Shown here piece by piece: positions 49,257 through 59,048 of a DNA stretch of 64,000 nucleotides. This DNA comes from CAWGGS01 sp046704745. GTDB lineage: Bacteria; Desulfobacterota; Desulfobulbia; Desulfobulbales; Desulfocapsaceae. The stretch is from positions 1-64,000 of the forward strand of contig JBJKRL010000072.1 in the NCBI GenBank assembly GCA_046704745.1, written 5' to 3'. The notes below the pieces were generated by a model that was given only the letters and a program-made list of their open reading frames with translations, had not been told where the DNA came from and made no database searches. Each line of letters begins with the position of its first letter. The stretch's first letter is position 1. Made by a program: the position numbers and the translations under genes.

Positions 49257-50453
49257 TTACTCTTTCTTTTCCTTCAACGCCTTGCCGATCTTATGGCCAA
49301 GCGCCACACAACGGGAAAGGTCGCCTTCCTGCGGGATATATTTGACCCGGAAACCTTCGTCGATAATATCCAGTTTCATTTCGGTCATGGCTTCGTTTAA
49401 GAGTTTGATCGACTCACCGGACCAGCCGTAAGAGCCGAACGCGGCTCCTATTTTGTTTGTGGGCCTGAGCCCCCTCATATACATCAGAAAACCGGCCATT
49501 CTCGGTAAGAGGCCGTTGTTCAAGGTCGGTGATCCGAGAATTAAGGCACTGGCGTTTAAGACCTCGCGCATGACATCGCTGCGATGGTTGTACCTGAGGT
49601 TTAAGAGTTTAAAGGAAATACCTTCATCCCGAAGACCTGTTCCGATAGCGGTTGCCATCAATTCCGTCGAGTGCCACATAGTATCATAAATGATTAACGC
49701 ATTTCCGTCACCCTGATTATGGCACCATTTGGCATAGGAGGTTATGGCAGTGTTTGGATTGGTCCTCCAGATGACCCCGTGGTCGGGGGCGATCATGTCG
49801 ATGGGAAGCGCCATCTCCTCAACTTTGGCCAGAAGCCTCTTTACATTGGGAGAATAAAGAGTCAGGATATTAGCATAATATTTGGTAAGCTCTTCCAAAA
49901 GGATTGCCTGGTCGACCTCGTCATCGAATCGTTCGCTGGTGGCCAGGTGCTGACCGAAGGCATCGCTGGAGAACAGCAGCTTGTCTTCTTTTACATAGGT
50001 AAACATGGAATCCGGCCAATGCAGCATTCGTGTTTCCAGAAAGGAAAGGGTACGCTTGCCAAGACTGATTTCATCACCGGAGTTCACAACCATATACGGC
50101 CAGTCGTCACGGTGAAAATGTTGAAGGAGGGCCTGATGCCCCATTTTGGAGCAGATAACTTTTTCCGGTTTAATCAGGTCGACCATTTCAGGAAGTGAAC
50201 CCGAGTGGTCCATCTCCACATGATTAACCACGATATAGTCAATTTTTTCCGGATCGATTATTTCCTTGATCCGGGCAAGAAAATAATCTTTCTGTTCATT
50301 TTTGACCGTATCGACCAGGGTTACCTTGTCATCAATAATGAGATATGCATTGTACGTTGTTCCGCGATTTGTTGAATATCCGTGGAAATCACGAATATCC
50401 CAGTCAATGGCTCCTACCCAATAGATATTGTCTTTTACAGTTATAGGGTTCAC
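49257..50453 (-). CDS. fprA: Flavodiiron protein (FprA/ROO type)
   Basis: Cytosolic 398-residue flavodiiron protein that reduces O2 and/or NO to water or N2O. The metallo-beta-lactamase half binds the diiron site through NHVEMDHSG (H78, E80, D82, H83), SDAFGQHL and PDHGVIWR; the flavodoxin half starts about residue 252 (ALIIYDTMWHSTELMATAI) and has LGSPTLNNGLLP and FGSYGWSGE. No rubredoxin domain is fused. A strong sigma-70 promoter lies upstream. The divergent ferredoxin gene may be an electron donor. Typical of anaerobes facing oxygen. Confidence 0.96.
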   Translation of the reverse strand: MNPITVKDNIYWVGAIDWDIRDFHGYSTNRGTTYNAYLIIDDKVTLVDTVKNEQKDYFLARIKEIIDPEKIDYIVVNHVEMDHSGSLPEMVDLIKPEKVICSKMGHQALLQHFHRDDWPYMVVNSGDEISLGKRTLSFLETRMLHWPDSMFTYVKEDKLLFSSDAFGQHLATSERFDDEVDQAILLEELTKYYANILTLYSPNVKRLLAKVEEMALPIDMIAPDHGVIWRTNPNTAITSYAKWCHNQGDGNALIIYDTMWHSTELMATAIGTGLRDEGISFKLLNLRYNHRSDVMREVLNASALILGSPTLNNGLLPRMAGFLMYMRGLRPTNKIGAAFGSYGWSGESIKLLNEAMTEMKLDIIDEGFRVKYIPQEGDLSRCVALGHKIGKALKEKKE

Positions 50454-50772
50454 TGATCAATCCTCCAGGATACTTAATGATAATAAAATGTTGTGTTGTT
50501 AAAGTCTTATTGTAACCGGCCATGACGGTTGGAAATTGAAAGGGAGATAGTAAAGCTTAGGCTGAATTGTACATGTATTCTTCATTTCGGCAACTTTTTC
50601 TTTGCCGAAAAAATAAAACGGATAGAATGTGAATTGTTCTTATAAAAACATGAATATTATTAACGTAAGTGAATATTGTCAAGACACCTACCGGCAAACT
50701 GATGGCTGGTGGGAGGATACCGACAATAGAAGGGGAAAAACTTGACCGCAGTGTTTACAATGAGAAAGGATT
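50454..50772. other. Divergent promoter region
   Basis: Separates the flavodiiron gene from the ferredoxin gene. It carries a near-consensus promoter for the former (50654-50682) and AT-rich DNA. No gene or repeat seen. Confidence 0.55.
50654..50682 (-). promoter_or_regulatory. Strong sigma-70 promoter, fprA
   Basis: On the minus strand TTGACA, a 17-base spacer and TAATAT form a near-perfect promoter. It predicts a start near 50647 and a leader of about 195 bases. Confidence 0.82.
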
Positions 50773-50994
50773 ATGAGAGATAAAGGAGATAAAAAGGGAC
50801 TGAAGATGTATCCGGTAATCGATCCTGGCTGTTGCATTCTTTGTGAGGGATGCGTTGAAATAGCACCGGAGATCTTTCGTTTGAACAGAGAAACAGGCCT
50901 GATAGAGGTTATTGACTTGTCCAGGTATCCCAAAGATCTGGTCGACGAGGCGATAAAAATCTGCCCTGAGGATTGTATTTCCTGGGAGACGTGA
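50773..50994 (+). CDS. Ferredoxin, single 4Fe-4S type
   Basis: Small 73-residue ferredoxin (62 if ATG 50806 is used). CCILCEGCVEIAPEIFRL has the CxxCxxC set and KICPEDCISW supplies the fourth ligand, the layout of monocluster ferredoxins from sulfate reducers. Ribosome site AAAGGAG lies between the two candidate starts and favours the later ATG (50806). Divergent from the flavodiiron gene, so it may carry electrons to it. Confidence 0.85.
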   Translation: MRDKGDKKGLKMYPVIDPGCCILCEGCVEIAPEIFRLNRETGLIEVIDLSRYPKDLVDEAIKICPEDCISWET

Positions 50995-51286
50995 CAAGGT
51001 TCATCCATGGTATTATTACGTTAATAACGCTGAAAGTAATAACCAGGCGGAGGTCGCTGCCTCCTGCCGCCGCTCTACGGCTCTATCGCCGGTTCACCAC
51101 AGCTGACAGACAGATCTTCCAGGGTGTACTGTCAGGTGCGGACGTCGAGGTCCGCACTCCTTCGGGTCTACGTGGTTACCCGGCGTGTCTCCACGATGCG
51201 TCTGAAAGCGACGACCTCCGTCTCCCTCGGTAGAGAGTTACACAACCATATGAATGAACCACGCAATAGAATGCAAGGGGGAGAAC
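50995..51286. other. Short region with GC-rich hairpins
   Basis: 292 bases with no gene. A GTGCGGAC/GTCCGCAC hairpin sits at 51136-51157, and a C/G-rich segment (about 51045-51100) can pair weakly with itself. The region looks more GC-rich than its neighbours and could be a repeat unit. Confidence 0.4.
51136..51157. repeat. GC-rich hairpin upstream of oxidoreductase
   Basis: Perfect 8-bp stem GTGCGGAC/GTCCGCAC with loop GTCGAG, 130 bases before the oxidoreductase gene. No T-run; role unknown. Confidence 0.5.
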
Positions 51287-52729
51287 ATGGTGAAATTCGA
51301 CTATGATTTTGGCGTGATCGGCGGCGGTGCCGCAGGGCTTACAGCCGCATCGGGTGCAGCTCAGTTGGGAGCAAGGACCGTGTTGATCGAAAAGGAAGAG
51401 GTGCTGGGCGGTGATTGCCTGCATTTCGGCTGCGTTCCGAGCAAGACGCTGATTAAGTCAGCGAAGGTTTATCATCTGTTGAAAAATACGGAAAAATACG
51501 GTCTGCCCCCTGCAACCTCCGGTCCAGTCGATTTTGCCGATGTCGCGGCAAGAATTGCTTCGGTTGTTGCTCAAATTCAGGCACATGATTCACATGAACG
51601 TTTTACGGCCCTCGGTGTCACCGTTTTAACAGGCATCCCTCGCTTTGTTGATGAACATATGGTTTCCTGTGACAATAAAAAAATTACTGCCGGAAAATGG
51701 CTCATTGCCACCGGTTCATCTCCAGTCATCCCTCCTCTTCCGGGTCTTGAAACGGTGTCCTATTTGACCAACAGGGAGATTTTTTCTTTAAAAAGGCTTC
51801 CGGAATCACTAATTATCCTCGGGGCCGGCCCGATTGCCGTCGAGATGGCGCAGGCCTTTAACCGCCTTGGCTCAAAGGTCACGGTTTTGCAGAGAAACAC
51901 CCAGATTTTAAGCCGGGAAGATAAGGATATGGCTGATGCCTTGTTGGAGGTTCTGCAGGAGGAGGGAATTGTCTTTCATCTTGGATGCAGGCTGGAACAG
52001 GTCCGGGAGAGCGGTGGGGTGAAAGAGGTGACCATCAAGACATCCGATCTCAAAGATCTGGTGGTACAGGGAAAAGAGCTCCTTATTGCCCTGGGAAGAT
52101 CGGCTAATATTGATGAACTTGGACTGAATCAATTGGGAATCAGTGCCTCAGCAAAAGGAATCGAGGTTGATTCCAGGCTGCGGACCCACGTGAAGCACAT
52201 CTTTGCTGCAGGCGATGTGATCGGCGGATTTCAATTCACCCATGCCGCAGGCTACGAAGGATCCATCGTCCTTACCAATGCCGTTTTGCACCTGCCCCGC
52301 AAGGCCGACTACCGCTGGATTCCCTGGTGTACCTATACGGAGCCGGAACTGGCCGGTATCGGGATGAACGAAAAGGCCGCAGCTGCAGCCGGAATTTCCT
52401 GTCGGGTCTTTACCGAAGCGTTTGCCGCCAATGACCGGGCTCTGGCGGAAAATGAAGGTAGAGGGAAAATAAAACTTCTGATTGGAGAAAAGGGGAAACC
52501 GCTTGGAGTCCATGTTTTAGGCCCTCATGCCGGAGATCTTCTAGCGGAATGGATAGCAATTTTCAATGGTAAATTGGGTCTTTCCAAAATTGCCGGAGCG
52601 ATTCATCCTTATCCAACACTCTCCGAAATCAACAAAAAGGTTGTGGGGTCGATCTATGGTGAGAAGCTCTTCTCGGAAAAGGTAAAAAAGACGTTGCGTT
52701 TTCTTTTCCGGTATCGAGGGGCCGAGTGA
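51287..52729 (+). CDS. FAD-dependent pyridine nucleotide-disulfide oxidoreductase
   Basis: 480-residue flavoenzyme related to dihydrolipoamide dehydrogenase and mercuric reductase. FAD-binding GVIGGGAAGLTAASGAAQLGA and redox disulfide GGDCLHFGCVPSKTL are at the N terminus, the NAD(P) motif GAGPIAVEMAQAF near residue 190 and the dimer-domain HPYPTLSE near 450. It lacks both the N-terminal metal-binding domain and the terminal cysteine pair of MerA, so it is not a typical mercuric reductase. ATG 51287 follows CAAGGGGGAG. Substrate unknown; it sits beside redox-defence genes. Confidence 0.88.
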   Translation: MVKFDYDFGVIGGGAAGLTAASGAAQLGARTVLIEKEEVLGGDCLHFGCVPSKTLIKSAKVYHLLKNTEKYGLPPATSGPVDFADVAARIASVVAQIQAHDSHERFTALGVTVLTGIPRFVDEHMVSCDNKKITAGKWLIATGSSPVIPPLPGLETVSYLTNREIFSLKRLPESLIILGAGPIAVEMAQAFNRLGSKVTVLQRNTQILSREDKDMADALLEVLQEEGIVFHLGCRLEQVRESGGVKEVTIKTSDLKDLVVQGKELLIALGRSANIDELGLNQLGISASAKGIEVDSRLRTHVKHIFAAGDVIGGFQFTHAAGYEGSIVLTNAVLHLPRKADYRWIPWCTYTEPELAGIGMNEKAAAAAGISCRVFTEAFAANDRALAENEGRGKIKLLIGEKGKPLGVHVLGPHAGDLLAEWIAIFNGKLGLSKIAGAIHPYPTLSEINKKVVGSIYGEKLFSEKVKKTLRFLFRYRGAE

Positions 52730-52939
52730 AGGTGATGTGGCTTTTTCCAGCATGCCATGAGGAAATTGGGATGTAAAAAAACAGTATTCCTGCTAATCTT
52801 GTAAATTATTCATCCGGCGTATGTATCTTTCTATTCGTGGAAGCCAGATACTTTGCTGTGTTGCTGCATACAGCTTTAATAAAAAATAACTCTTGATTTC
52901 CATCCATTCGCACAAGATGGGATTTTGATTATAGGTTTT

Positions 52940-54958
52940 ATGTCCGATCCGCACTTTCAACTCGTTACCTCCTTTACACCTTCAGGGGATCAGCCCGAAG
53001 CCATCGACAAGCTGGTGCAAGGTGTGATGCGGGGTGATAAGAGCCAGGTCCTGCTCGGTGTCACCGGTTCGGGCAAGACCTTCACCATGGCAGGAGTTGT
53101 CGAACGACTCCAGCGTCCGGCCTTGGTTATTGCACCGAATAAGACCCTGGCCGCCCAGCTCTTTGCCGAATTCAGAGAACTCTTTCCCCATAATGCCGTC
53201 GAATATTTTGTCTCCTACTACGATTATTACCAGCCGGAGGCCTATATCCCGCAATCGGATACCTATATCGAAAAGGACTCTTCGATTAATGATGCCATTG
53301 ATAAGATGCGCCATTCCGCCACCCGGTCGCTGTTGACAAGAAGAGATGTCCTGATCGTCGCCTCAGTCTCCTGCATCTACGGTCTGGGCTCGCCCGATGA
53401 GTATAAGAACATGCATCTTTTCCTGGATGTGGGGGCGGACTATCCACCGGAGGAGGTGCAGCGGCGTCTGGTCTTCATGCTCTATGAACGCAACGATATC
53501 TCCTTTCATCGCGGTACGTTCCGGGTGAGAGGGGATGTGATTGATATCTTTCCGGTCCATGAGGAGGATCGGGCAATCAGGGTAGAATTTTTCGGCGATG
53601 CCATCGAGGCCATTTTGGTCATCGATCCTTTGCGCGGCACGGTCATTGAGAAACTCTCCGAGTTTACCGTATTCCCCGGCAGCCACTTCGTCACCTCCAA
53701 AGAAAGGCTGCAGACCGCCATGGAAACGATCAAAGCCGAGCTTAAGGACCGGCTGGCCACTTTCCAGCAGGAGAACAGGCTGGTCGAAGCCCAGCGGCTG
53801 GAGCAGAGAACCATGTTCGATCTGGAGATGATCCAGGAGCTTGGCTATTGTAACGGTATAGAGAACTATAGCCGGCATCTTACCGGCAAGCCGGCAGGAG
53901 CTCCGCCGCCGAACCTCCTCGATTACTTTCCCGAAGATTACCTGCTCTTTATCGATGAGTCGCATATCGGAGTGCCGCAATTAAACGGCATGTACAACGG
54001 TGACAGGTCGCGCAAACAAACCTTGGTGGATTTCGGCTTCCGATTGCCGTCGGCCTTGGACAACAGGCCGCTTCGCTTTGACGAATTCTGCAGCCGGATC
54101 AACCAGGTGATTTACGTCTCGGCAACACCCGGTCCCTATGAACAGGATCAGGCCCAAGGCAGGGTGGTCGACCAGATCATCAGGCCAACCGGGCTGATGG
54201 ATCCGCGCATCGAAGTGCGGCCGGCGGTCAACCAGGTTGATGATCTGCTTGAGGAGATCCGGATACGGGCAGCAAAAAACGAGGCGGTCCTGGTCACCAC
54301 CCTTACCAAACGGATGGCCGAGGACCTGACCGAGTATTATGAAAAGCTCGACGTCAAGGTCCGTTACCTGCATTCCGACATCAAGACCCTGGAGCGGGTG
54401 GAGCTGATCCGCGACCTTAGAAACGGTGATTTTCAGGTCTTGATCGGCATCAACCTGCTCCGGGAGGGCCTGGATCTTCCGGAGGTTTCGCTGGTGGCGA
54501 TTCTCGATGCCGACAAAGAAGGCTTTTTGCGTTCCGACAGGTCGTTGATCCAGACCTGCGGCCGGGCTGCCAGGAACGTCGACGGCCTGGTCATCATGTA
54601 TGCCGACGAGATCACCGGATCCATGCAGCGAACTATAGACGAGACCGAACGCCGGCGGGAAATACAGGCGGCGTTTAATGCCGAACACGGCATCATCCCG
54701 CAGACGGTCCGTTCCGAGATCAAAGACACCCTGCATCAGCATCTGCGAAAATCCGGTTACCTTATCGATGAGCCGACTGATTTGCCCTTGGCCGCCGAGA
54801 CTGAGGCCTTTTACGGATCCATTAAGGATTTGGAAAAGGAGATCAAGAGATTGGAACAGGAGATGTACAAGGCGGCAAAAGAATTGGCCTTTGAAGAGGC
54901 CGCGCAGCTGCGCGACAGGATAAAAAAATTGCGCATGCTGGAGATCGAGATCGGATGA
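52940..54958 (+). CDS. uvrB: UvrABC system protein B
   Basis: 672-residue DNA damage verification subunit of nucleotide excision repair. Walker A GVTGSGKTF, the damage-probing hairpin YYDYYQPEAYIPQSDTYIEKD, helicase motifs (DESH, SATPG, TKRMAED, NLLREGLDLPEVS, QTCGRAARN) and the C-terminal UVR domain for UvrC (LEKEIKRLEQEMYKAAKELAFEEAA) are all in place. ATG 52940 is five codons after an in-frame TTG-like start and begins a typical UvrB N terminus (FQLVTSFTPSGDQPEAI). Overlaps the next gene by four bases. Confidence 0.97.
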   Translation: MSDPHFQLVTSFTPSGDQPEAIDKLVQGVMRGDKSQVLLGVTGSGKTFTMAGVVERLQRPALVIAPNKTLAAQLFAEFRELFPHNAVEYFVSYYDYYQPEAYIPQSDTYIEKDSSINDAIDKMRHSATRSLLTRRDVLIVASVSCIYGLGSPDEYKNMHLFLDVGADYPPEEVQRRLVFMLYERNDISFHRGTFRVRGDVIDIFPVHEEDRAIRVEFFGDAIEAILVIDPLRGTVIEKLSEFTVFPGSHFVTSKERLQTAMETIKAELKDRLATFQQENRLVEAQRLEQRTMFDLEMIQELGYCNGIENYSRHLTGKPAGAPPPNLLDYFPEDYLLFIDESHIGVPQLNGMYNGDRSRKQTLVDFGFRLPSALDNRPLRFDEFCSRINQVIYVSATPGPYEQDQAQGRVVDQIIRPTGLMDPRIEVRPAVNQVDDLLEEIRIRAAKNEAVLVTTLTKRMAEDLTEYYEKLDVKVRYLHSDIKTLERVELIRDLRNGDFQVLIGINLLREGLDLPEVSLVAILDADKEGFLRSDRSLIQTCGRAARNVDGLVIMYADEITGSMQRTIDETERRREIQAAFNAEHGIIPQTVRSEIKDTLHQHLRKSGYLIDEPTDLPLAAETEAFYGSIKDLEKEIKRLEQEMYKAAKELAFEEAAQLRDRIKKLRMLEIEIG

Positions 54959-55629
54959 AACAGGAAAGCCTTCTCCATAAGATATCCCTTGCTATGGTGC
55001 CGCCGCTGGTTGCCTGGCTTATGAAGGTTTGGTTCTTGACCTGCCGAATCACTGAACACAACACTCAAAATCGCAAGCAATGCCGGGAATATGAAAATCC
55101 TGTCATAGCCACCTTCTGGCATCATGCAATTCTCTTCCTTCTCTATCATATGCGCAGGGAGTTGGTGGCGGCGGTGGTCAGCGCCAGCACCGACGGTGAG
55201 TATATTGCCAGGTTGGGAGCCAGGTTCGGCTTCAAGTCGGTACGCGGTTCCAGGAACAGGAGAGGCATGCAGGTCTTGAAGGAGTCAATGAAATACCTTG
55301 CAGAGGGATGGCATATGGCCATTGTTGCCGACGGCTCTCAAGGACCCGCTCTGAAAGTCCAGGCCGGTTCCATATTTTTGGCATCCAAAAGCGGCTCGCC
55401 GATTTTGCCGATGACGTGGTCCGCCTCGCGCCATTGGATCGTCCCCTCCTGGGACCGGATGGTAATACCCAAGCCCTTTTCCCGGATTGATTTGTTCTAT
55501 GGCAAACCAGTGCATGTTCCCAAGGACGTGAAAGGGGAGAAAATCGAAGAGTATAGGCAGCAGGTGGAAAACAATCTCAACGAGATTTATGAGCAGGCGT
55601 GGGCTCTTTACGGGAAACAACAACACTGA
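54955..55629 (+). CDS. DUF374 lysophospholipid acyltransferase family protein
   Basis: 224-residue membrane-associated protein of the DUF374 acyltransferase-like family, which resembles the LpxL/lysophospholipid acyltransferase superfamily. ATFWHHAILFLLYHMRREL holds the HxxxxF/D-type motif region and ADGSQGPALKVQAGSIFLASKSGSPILPM the following conserved block (DGPxGPxxxxxxGxxxLA). Predicted to acylate a lipid A or phospholipid intermediate. Coupled to uvrB by an ATGA overlap; this pairing is by position only. Confidence 0.82.
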   Translation: MKQESLLHKISLAMVPPLVAWLMKVWFLTCRITEHNTQNRKQCREYENPVIATFWHHAILFLLYHMRRELVAAVVSASTDGEYIARLGARFGFKSVRGSRNRRGMQVLKESMKYLAEGWHMAIVADGSQGPALKVQAGSIFLASKSGSPILPMTWSASRHWIVPSWDRMVIPKPFSRIDLFYGKPVHVPKDVKGEKIEEYRQQVENNLNEIYEQAWALYGKQQH

Positions 55630-55784
55630 TGGCGTCGAAAAAACTCTCCATCTGCTTCGTTGCATCCCAAAGGTACTTCTAAAGGGCACACAAATTTTTA
55701 ATCAGTACGACGTACCCAGAGTACACCGAAATAATTAAAAATTTGTGCGCCTCTCATATGAAGTTTTTTACTTAGCCGTCCTTA
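55628..55784. repeat. Long imperfect palindromic repeat
   Basis: Nested inverted repeat between two genes. The inner arms CACAAATTTTTAAT (55689-55702) and ATTAAAAATTTGTG (55734-55747) are perfect; outer arms (GATGGCGTCGAAAAAACT versus the reverse complement of the right end near 55784) are imperfect. It could be a MITE-like intergenic repeat. Confidence 0.65.
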
Positions 55785-55831
55785 TGACAAAGCGTTACAA
55801 AGCAATAGAATAATCTACCTCTCAATTAGTG

Positions 55832-57211
55832 ATGAAAGAGACTCAAGGATTGGTAATCGCCGGGATATCCGGCGGCTCCGGAAAAAGCGTGGTAACGGTG
55901 GGGCTGATAGCGGCATTAGGGGCCAGGGGGAAGACCATCGTGCCCTTTAAAAAAGGTCCGGATTACATTGATGCAGGCTGGATGCAGCTTGCGGCAGGAA
56001 GACGCTGTTACAACCTGGACCCCTACTTGATGAGTGAGGAGTCCATTCTTCGTTCGTTTTTCAACCGTTCCCGTGGCGCAGACCTTGCCATGGTCGAGGG
56101 CAATCGTGGGCTCTTCGATGGCGTTAACGCTTTGGGTGCCTACTCGACTGCGGAGCTTGCTTTATTGCTCAAGCTGCCGATCCTTCTGGTGGTCAACTGC
56201 ACCAAAACCACCCGCACTGTGGCTGCCATGGTGCTCGGCTGCATGAACCTCGATCCGCGAATCCGGATCTGTGGTGTCATCCTGAATCAGATTGCAACGG
56301 AAAGGCAACGTATGATTGTTGCCCAAGCCGTGGAAAACGATACGGGGGTACCTGTTCTGGGAGTGTTCCCGCGTTTACATAAAGATATTTTCCCCATGAG
56401 ACACTTGGGGATGATTCCGCATCAGGAGTATTCCGGTACTGCACAAGCTCTAAGTCTTTTAGGAAATACCGTTGCCGAAAACTGCGATCTTGATCGGATA
56501 TTGGCCATTGCCGAACCTGTACAATTTGATGCTGAAATCGGGATGCAGATGTCTGAGTCCTCCGATTTTGGCGCCGGGGTGCGAATCGGAGTCCTTCAGG
56601 ATGCCGCCTTCCAGTTCTACTACTCGGAGAATCTGGAAGCACTGGAAAGGGCAGGGGCCGAAATTGTACCGATAAATGCCCTGGAAGATCCGGCATTGCC
56701 GGAGGTGGACGGACTGTATATCGGCGGAGGTTTTCCTGAAACCTCAGCCCGCAGGCTTGCCGATAACGAGAGCTTCCGCCTATCTGTCCGGGAGGCTGCG
56801 GAGCACGGGTTGCCGATCTACGCCGAATGCGGGGGACTCATATATCTTGGCTCGTCGATCATCGTGGAAGAGCGAGAATATCCTTTGGCCGGGGTCTTTC
56901 CCATCCGCTTTGGCATGTCCGATAAACCCCAGGCCCATGGATACTCCATATTTATCGTGGATGGACCGAACCCCTTTTATGAGAGAGGGGTGGAGATCAA
57001 GGGCCATGAGTTTCGGTACTCGACTGTATTGGAGTGGCAGGGAAAACCCGAGGATCTGGCCTTGCAAATGAAAAGGGGCAAAGGGTTCATGAGCGGCCGC
57101 GACGGTCTTACCAGAAATAATGTCCTCGCCCTTTATACCCATGTGCATGCCGAAGGAACTGCGGAGTGGGCAGAGGGGCTTCTGAGACGATGCCGGCTGT
57201 ACCGCGGATAA
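55832..57211 (+). CDS. cbiA: Cobyrinate a,c-diamide synthase
   Basis: 459-residue ATP-dependent amidotransferase that amidates cobyrinic acid (or hydrogenobyrinic acid) at the a and c side chains in cobalamin synthesis, using glutamine. GISGGSGKSVVTVGL is the P-loop; KKGPDYID and VEGNRGLFDGV are conserved CbiA/CobB segments; the C-terminal glutaminase domain carries the nucleophile Cys in YAECGGLIYLG, and a HEFRYS/HVHAEGT histidine. ATG 55832 is used (GTG 55829 directly precedes it). No other cobalamin genes adjoin it here. Confidence 0.95.
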   Translation: MKETQGLVIAGISGGSGKSVVTVGLIAALGARGKTIVPFKKGPDYIDAGWMQLAAGRRCYNLDPYLMSEESILRSFFNRSRGADLAMVEGNRGLFDGVNALGAYSTAELALLLKLPILLVVNCTKTTRTVAAMVLGCMNLDPRIRICGVILNQIATERQRMIVAQAVENDTGVPVLGVFPRLHKDIFPMRHLGMIPHQEYSGTAQALSLLGNTVAENCDLDRILAIAEPVQFDAEIGMQMSESSDFGAGVRIGVLQDAAFQFYYSENLEALERAGAEIVPINALEDPALPEVDGLYIGGGFPETSARRLADNESFRLSVREAAEHGLPIYAECGGLIYLGSSIIVEEREYPLAGVFPIRFGMSDKPQAHGYSIFIVDGPNPFYERGVEIKGHEFRYSTVLEWQGKPEDLALQMKRGKGFMSGRDGLTRNNVLALYTHVHAEGTAEWAEGLLRRCRLYRG

Positions 57212-57242
57212 GGGCGCATCTGGTTTATTTGAACCCAAAAAG

Positions 57243-57587
57243 CTACTGCGGCGGTGCCCCCAGAACCTTGGTGTAGATCATTTCCTGCTGGTGTTGTTCC
57301 GGGGCCGGATCTACCCAGTGGATAAAGGATTCGGTGACCCGCATAAAATCCCCTTGGTCATTCTGACATTTTTCGCAGATGGATTCGGCCATATCCCGGT
57401 ACATGATAACCTTGGAAGCTGGCTCTCCATCAGCGGCCACCGCCGCCATCTTCCGGCATCCGCAATCAAGACGGACAACAACAACCCCGATTCCGTCGGG
57501 GCTGCCCTCCAGGATGCCTTCAATCATGGCTAATTCGCGTTTTTCCGCTTGAAGTTCCTTTTTTTTCTTTCCTGTTTTATTTGTCAT
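57243..57587 (-). CDS. Small Cys-rich hypothetical protein
   Basis: Not recognised. 114 residues, lysine-rich at the N terminus, with four cysteines in DCGCRKM and SICEKCQND that could form a zinc-binding site. GIGVVVVRLDCGCRKMAAVAADGEPASKVIMYRDMAESICEKC suggests a compact beta-rich metal-binding module. Same strand as the Yip1 gene, whose stop lies 13 bases upstream of its end in the other orientation of transcription (Yip1 first, then this gene). Probably co-transcribed. Confidence 0.55.
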   Translation of the reverse strand: MTNKTGKKKKELQAEKRELAMIEGILEGSPDGIGVVVVRLDCGCRKMAAVAADGEPASKVIMYRDMAESICEKCQNDQGDFMRVTESFIHWVDPAPEQHQQEMIYTKVLGAPPQ

Positions 57588-57600
57588 TTTACCTTACTTA

Positions 57601-58863
57601 TTAATGATTTCCTTTTGATACTCCTGCATCTTTCAATGCTTCAAGACCGGAGAGATCTATACTTTGGGCTGCGTTTTTCAGCACATTGATATCCGCAGCG
57701 CTGCCTGAACTCTTAACAGAGAAACGACCTGCAACAATGATCGTATATTCTCCAGAGCCGCTATGGGAATTCCATTGTTCGTGAATCATCCGAGACCCTT
57801 GTTTATAGGTCTTTTCAAAACCGTCTGCCGTTGATTTCTCCTGCGTTACTCCGGCCCAATCGGCAAGCGCCATTACGCCTTTGGCAAGTCCCATGTCGGT
57901 AATTTCAACTTGAAGATTGTGACCACTCCCGTCTCCATAAGATGCCTGGGCGGTAGAGATCTGGAACCCCATGGCGCCATTTCGCTCTGCCGAGGCATCG
58001 GAGCGGGTCCAGCCATTAAGCTTCTCCGGTAAAAAGGCCTTGATGCGGTCCGGGGCCAGGGTTACGATAGTTCCTTTGCTGCCCATAGCTGTGGCCATCA
58101 TTTTGCTGGCCGCCTTTTTTTGTGCTTCTACATCGCCGGATTTCTGTGCTTTTGCCATCTCTTTTCCGGCACTTTCCATTCGGTTGCTCCAATCTTCCAG
58201 CTTTCCTCCAAGGCTGTTTTTATCAAAACTTCCACCCTCTTGTACACCGGTTTGTGGTGCCGTCATAGCATTTCTCATGTGAACGCCGGTGATGCCGCCG
58301 ACAACGGCGGAGATGACAAAACCGATTACAATGGCAACGATTATGGACACAGCCGTGTATCCCAAGGATTTTTCCGGTGGGCATTTCATTGTAACCGGCA
58401 GACCGAGGTAAAGAAGGTAGATACTATAAAGTGAGCCGAGCAGAAGAAGCGGTATTCCTATCCAGGGGATAAGCTGGAGTACTCCTGCTATCCAGGCAGC
58501 GGTATAGGCATAGGCTACTACTTTCAGTGCCTGCAGTTGATTCTTGCTGCCACCGAAACTTGGCGCCAGCATATCGACGATAAGGGCCATAACATAAACT
58601 CCGGCAAGGATAAAGATATAGTTTAAGACCATATTACTTAGCCCCTGCCCGATACCCAGGTGATAGGTGCCCATGAAGGGTATGTGGATACCGAAAATAC
58701 TTAATTTAAGAAAACTGACTATGGGAGTGATTGCTGCCAGTATCAGAATATACCCCAGATAAAGTTCTTTGATGGATGTCTGTTCACTCCCGATGGTTTC
58801 CCATTCCGTTTTTGGGCTGGTGAGAATTAATTTTATGCGTTCTATAAGTTTGTTCATGTCCAT
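57601..58863 (-). CDS. Yip1 family membrane protein
   Basis: 420-residue protein with an N-terminal Yip1 domain of about five membrane helices (ILILAAITPIVSFLKL, VLNYIFILAGVYVMALIVDM, AAWIAGVLQLIPWIGIPLLLLGSLYSIYLLYLGLPV, and a glycine-zipper helix AVSIIVAIVIGFVISAVVGGITG) followed by a soluble C-terminal domain (about 225-420) with a mixed-charge helix and a beta-rich end (YTIIVAGRFSVKSSG). The C-terminal part is not recognised. RBS CAGGAGGGGGCC precedes ATG 58863. Confidence 0.8.
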   Translation of the reverse strand: MDMNKLIERIKLILTSPKTEWETIGSEQTSIKELYLGYILILAAITPIVSFLKLSIFGIHIPFMGTYHLGIGQGLSNMVLNYIFILAGVYVMALIVDMLAPSFGGSKNQLQALKVVAYAYTAAWIAGVLQLIPWIGIPLLLLGSLYSIYLLYLGLPVTMKCPPEKSLGYTAVSIIVAIVIGFVISAVVGGITGVHMRNAMTAPQTGVQEGGSFDKNSLGGKLEDWSNRMESAGKEMAKAQKSGDVEAQKKAASKMMATAMGSKGTIVTLAPDRIKAFLPEKLNGWTRSDASAERNGAMGFQISTAQASYGDGSGHNLQVEITDMGLAKGVMALADWAGVTQEKSTADGFEKTYKQGSRMIHEQWNSHSGSGEYTIIVAGRFSVKSSGSAADINVLKNAAQSIDLSGLEALKDAGVSKGNH

Positions 58864-59048
58864 GGCCCCCTCCTGATGTTGATCTTTTTCTCTTTACCGA
58901 ACAATTTTCTTCCAAATGATGTACTTAAAGATGCCGGTTGCGTAAAAAAGATATCCGGCAGAAGACGGATTTTTCTAGGAATCTTTCAAGCTCATTTATT
59001 TCTTATTTTCAATATGTTACTGAATTATTATCATTTTGTTGGATTGGA

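Noticed and set aside
51287..52729. Mercuric reductase (merA)
   Set aside because: The N-terminal metal-binding domain and the C-terminal cysteine pair are absent and no mer genes adjoin.
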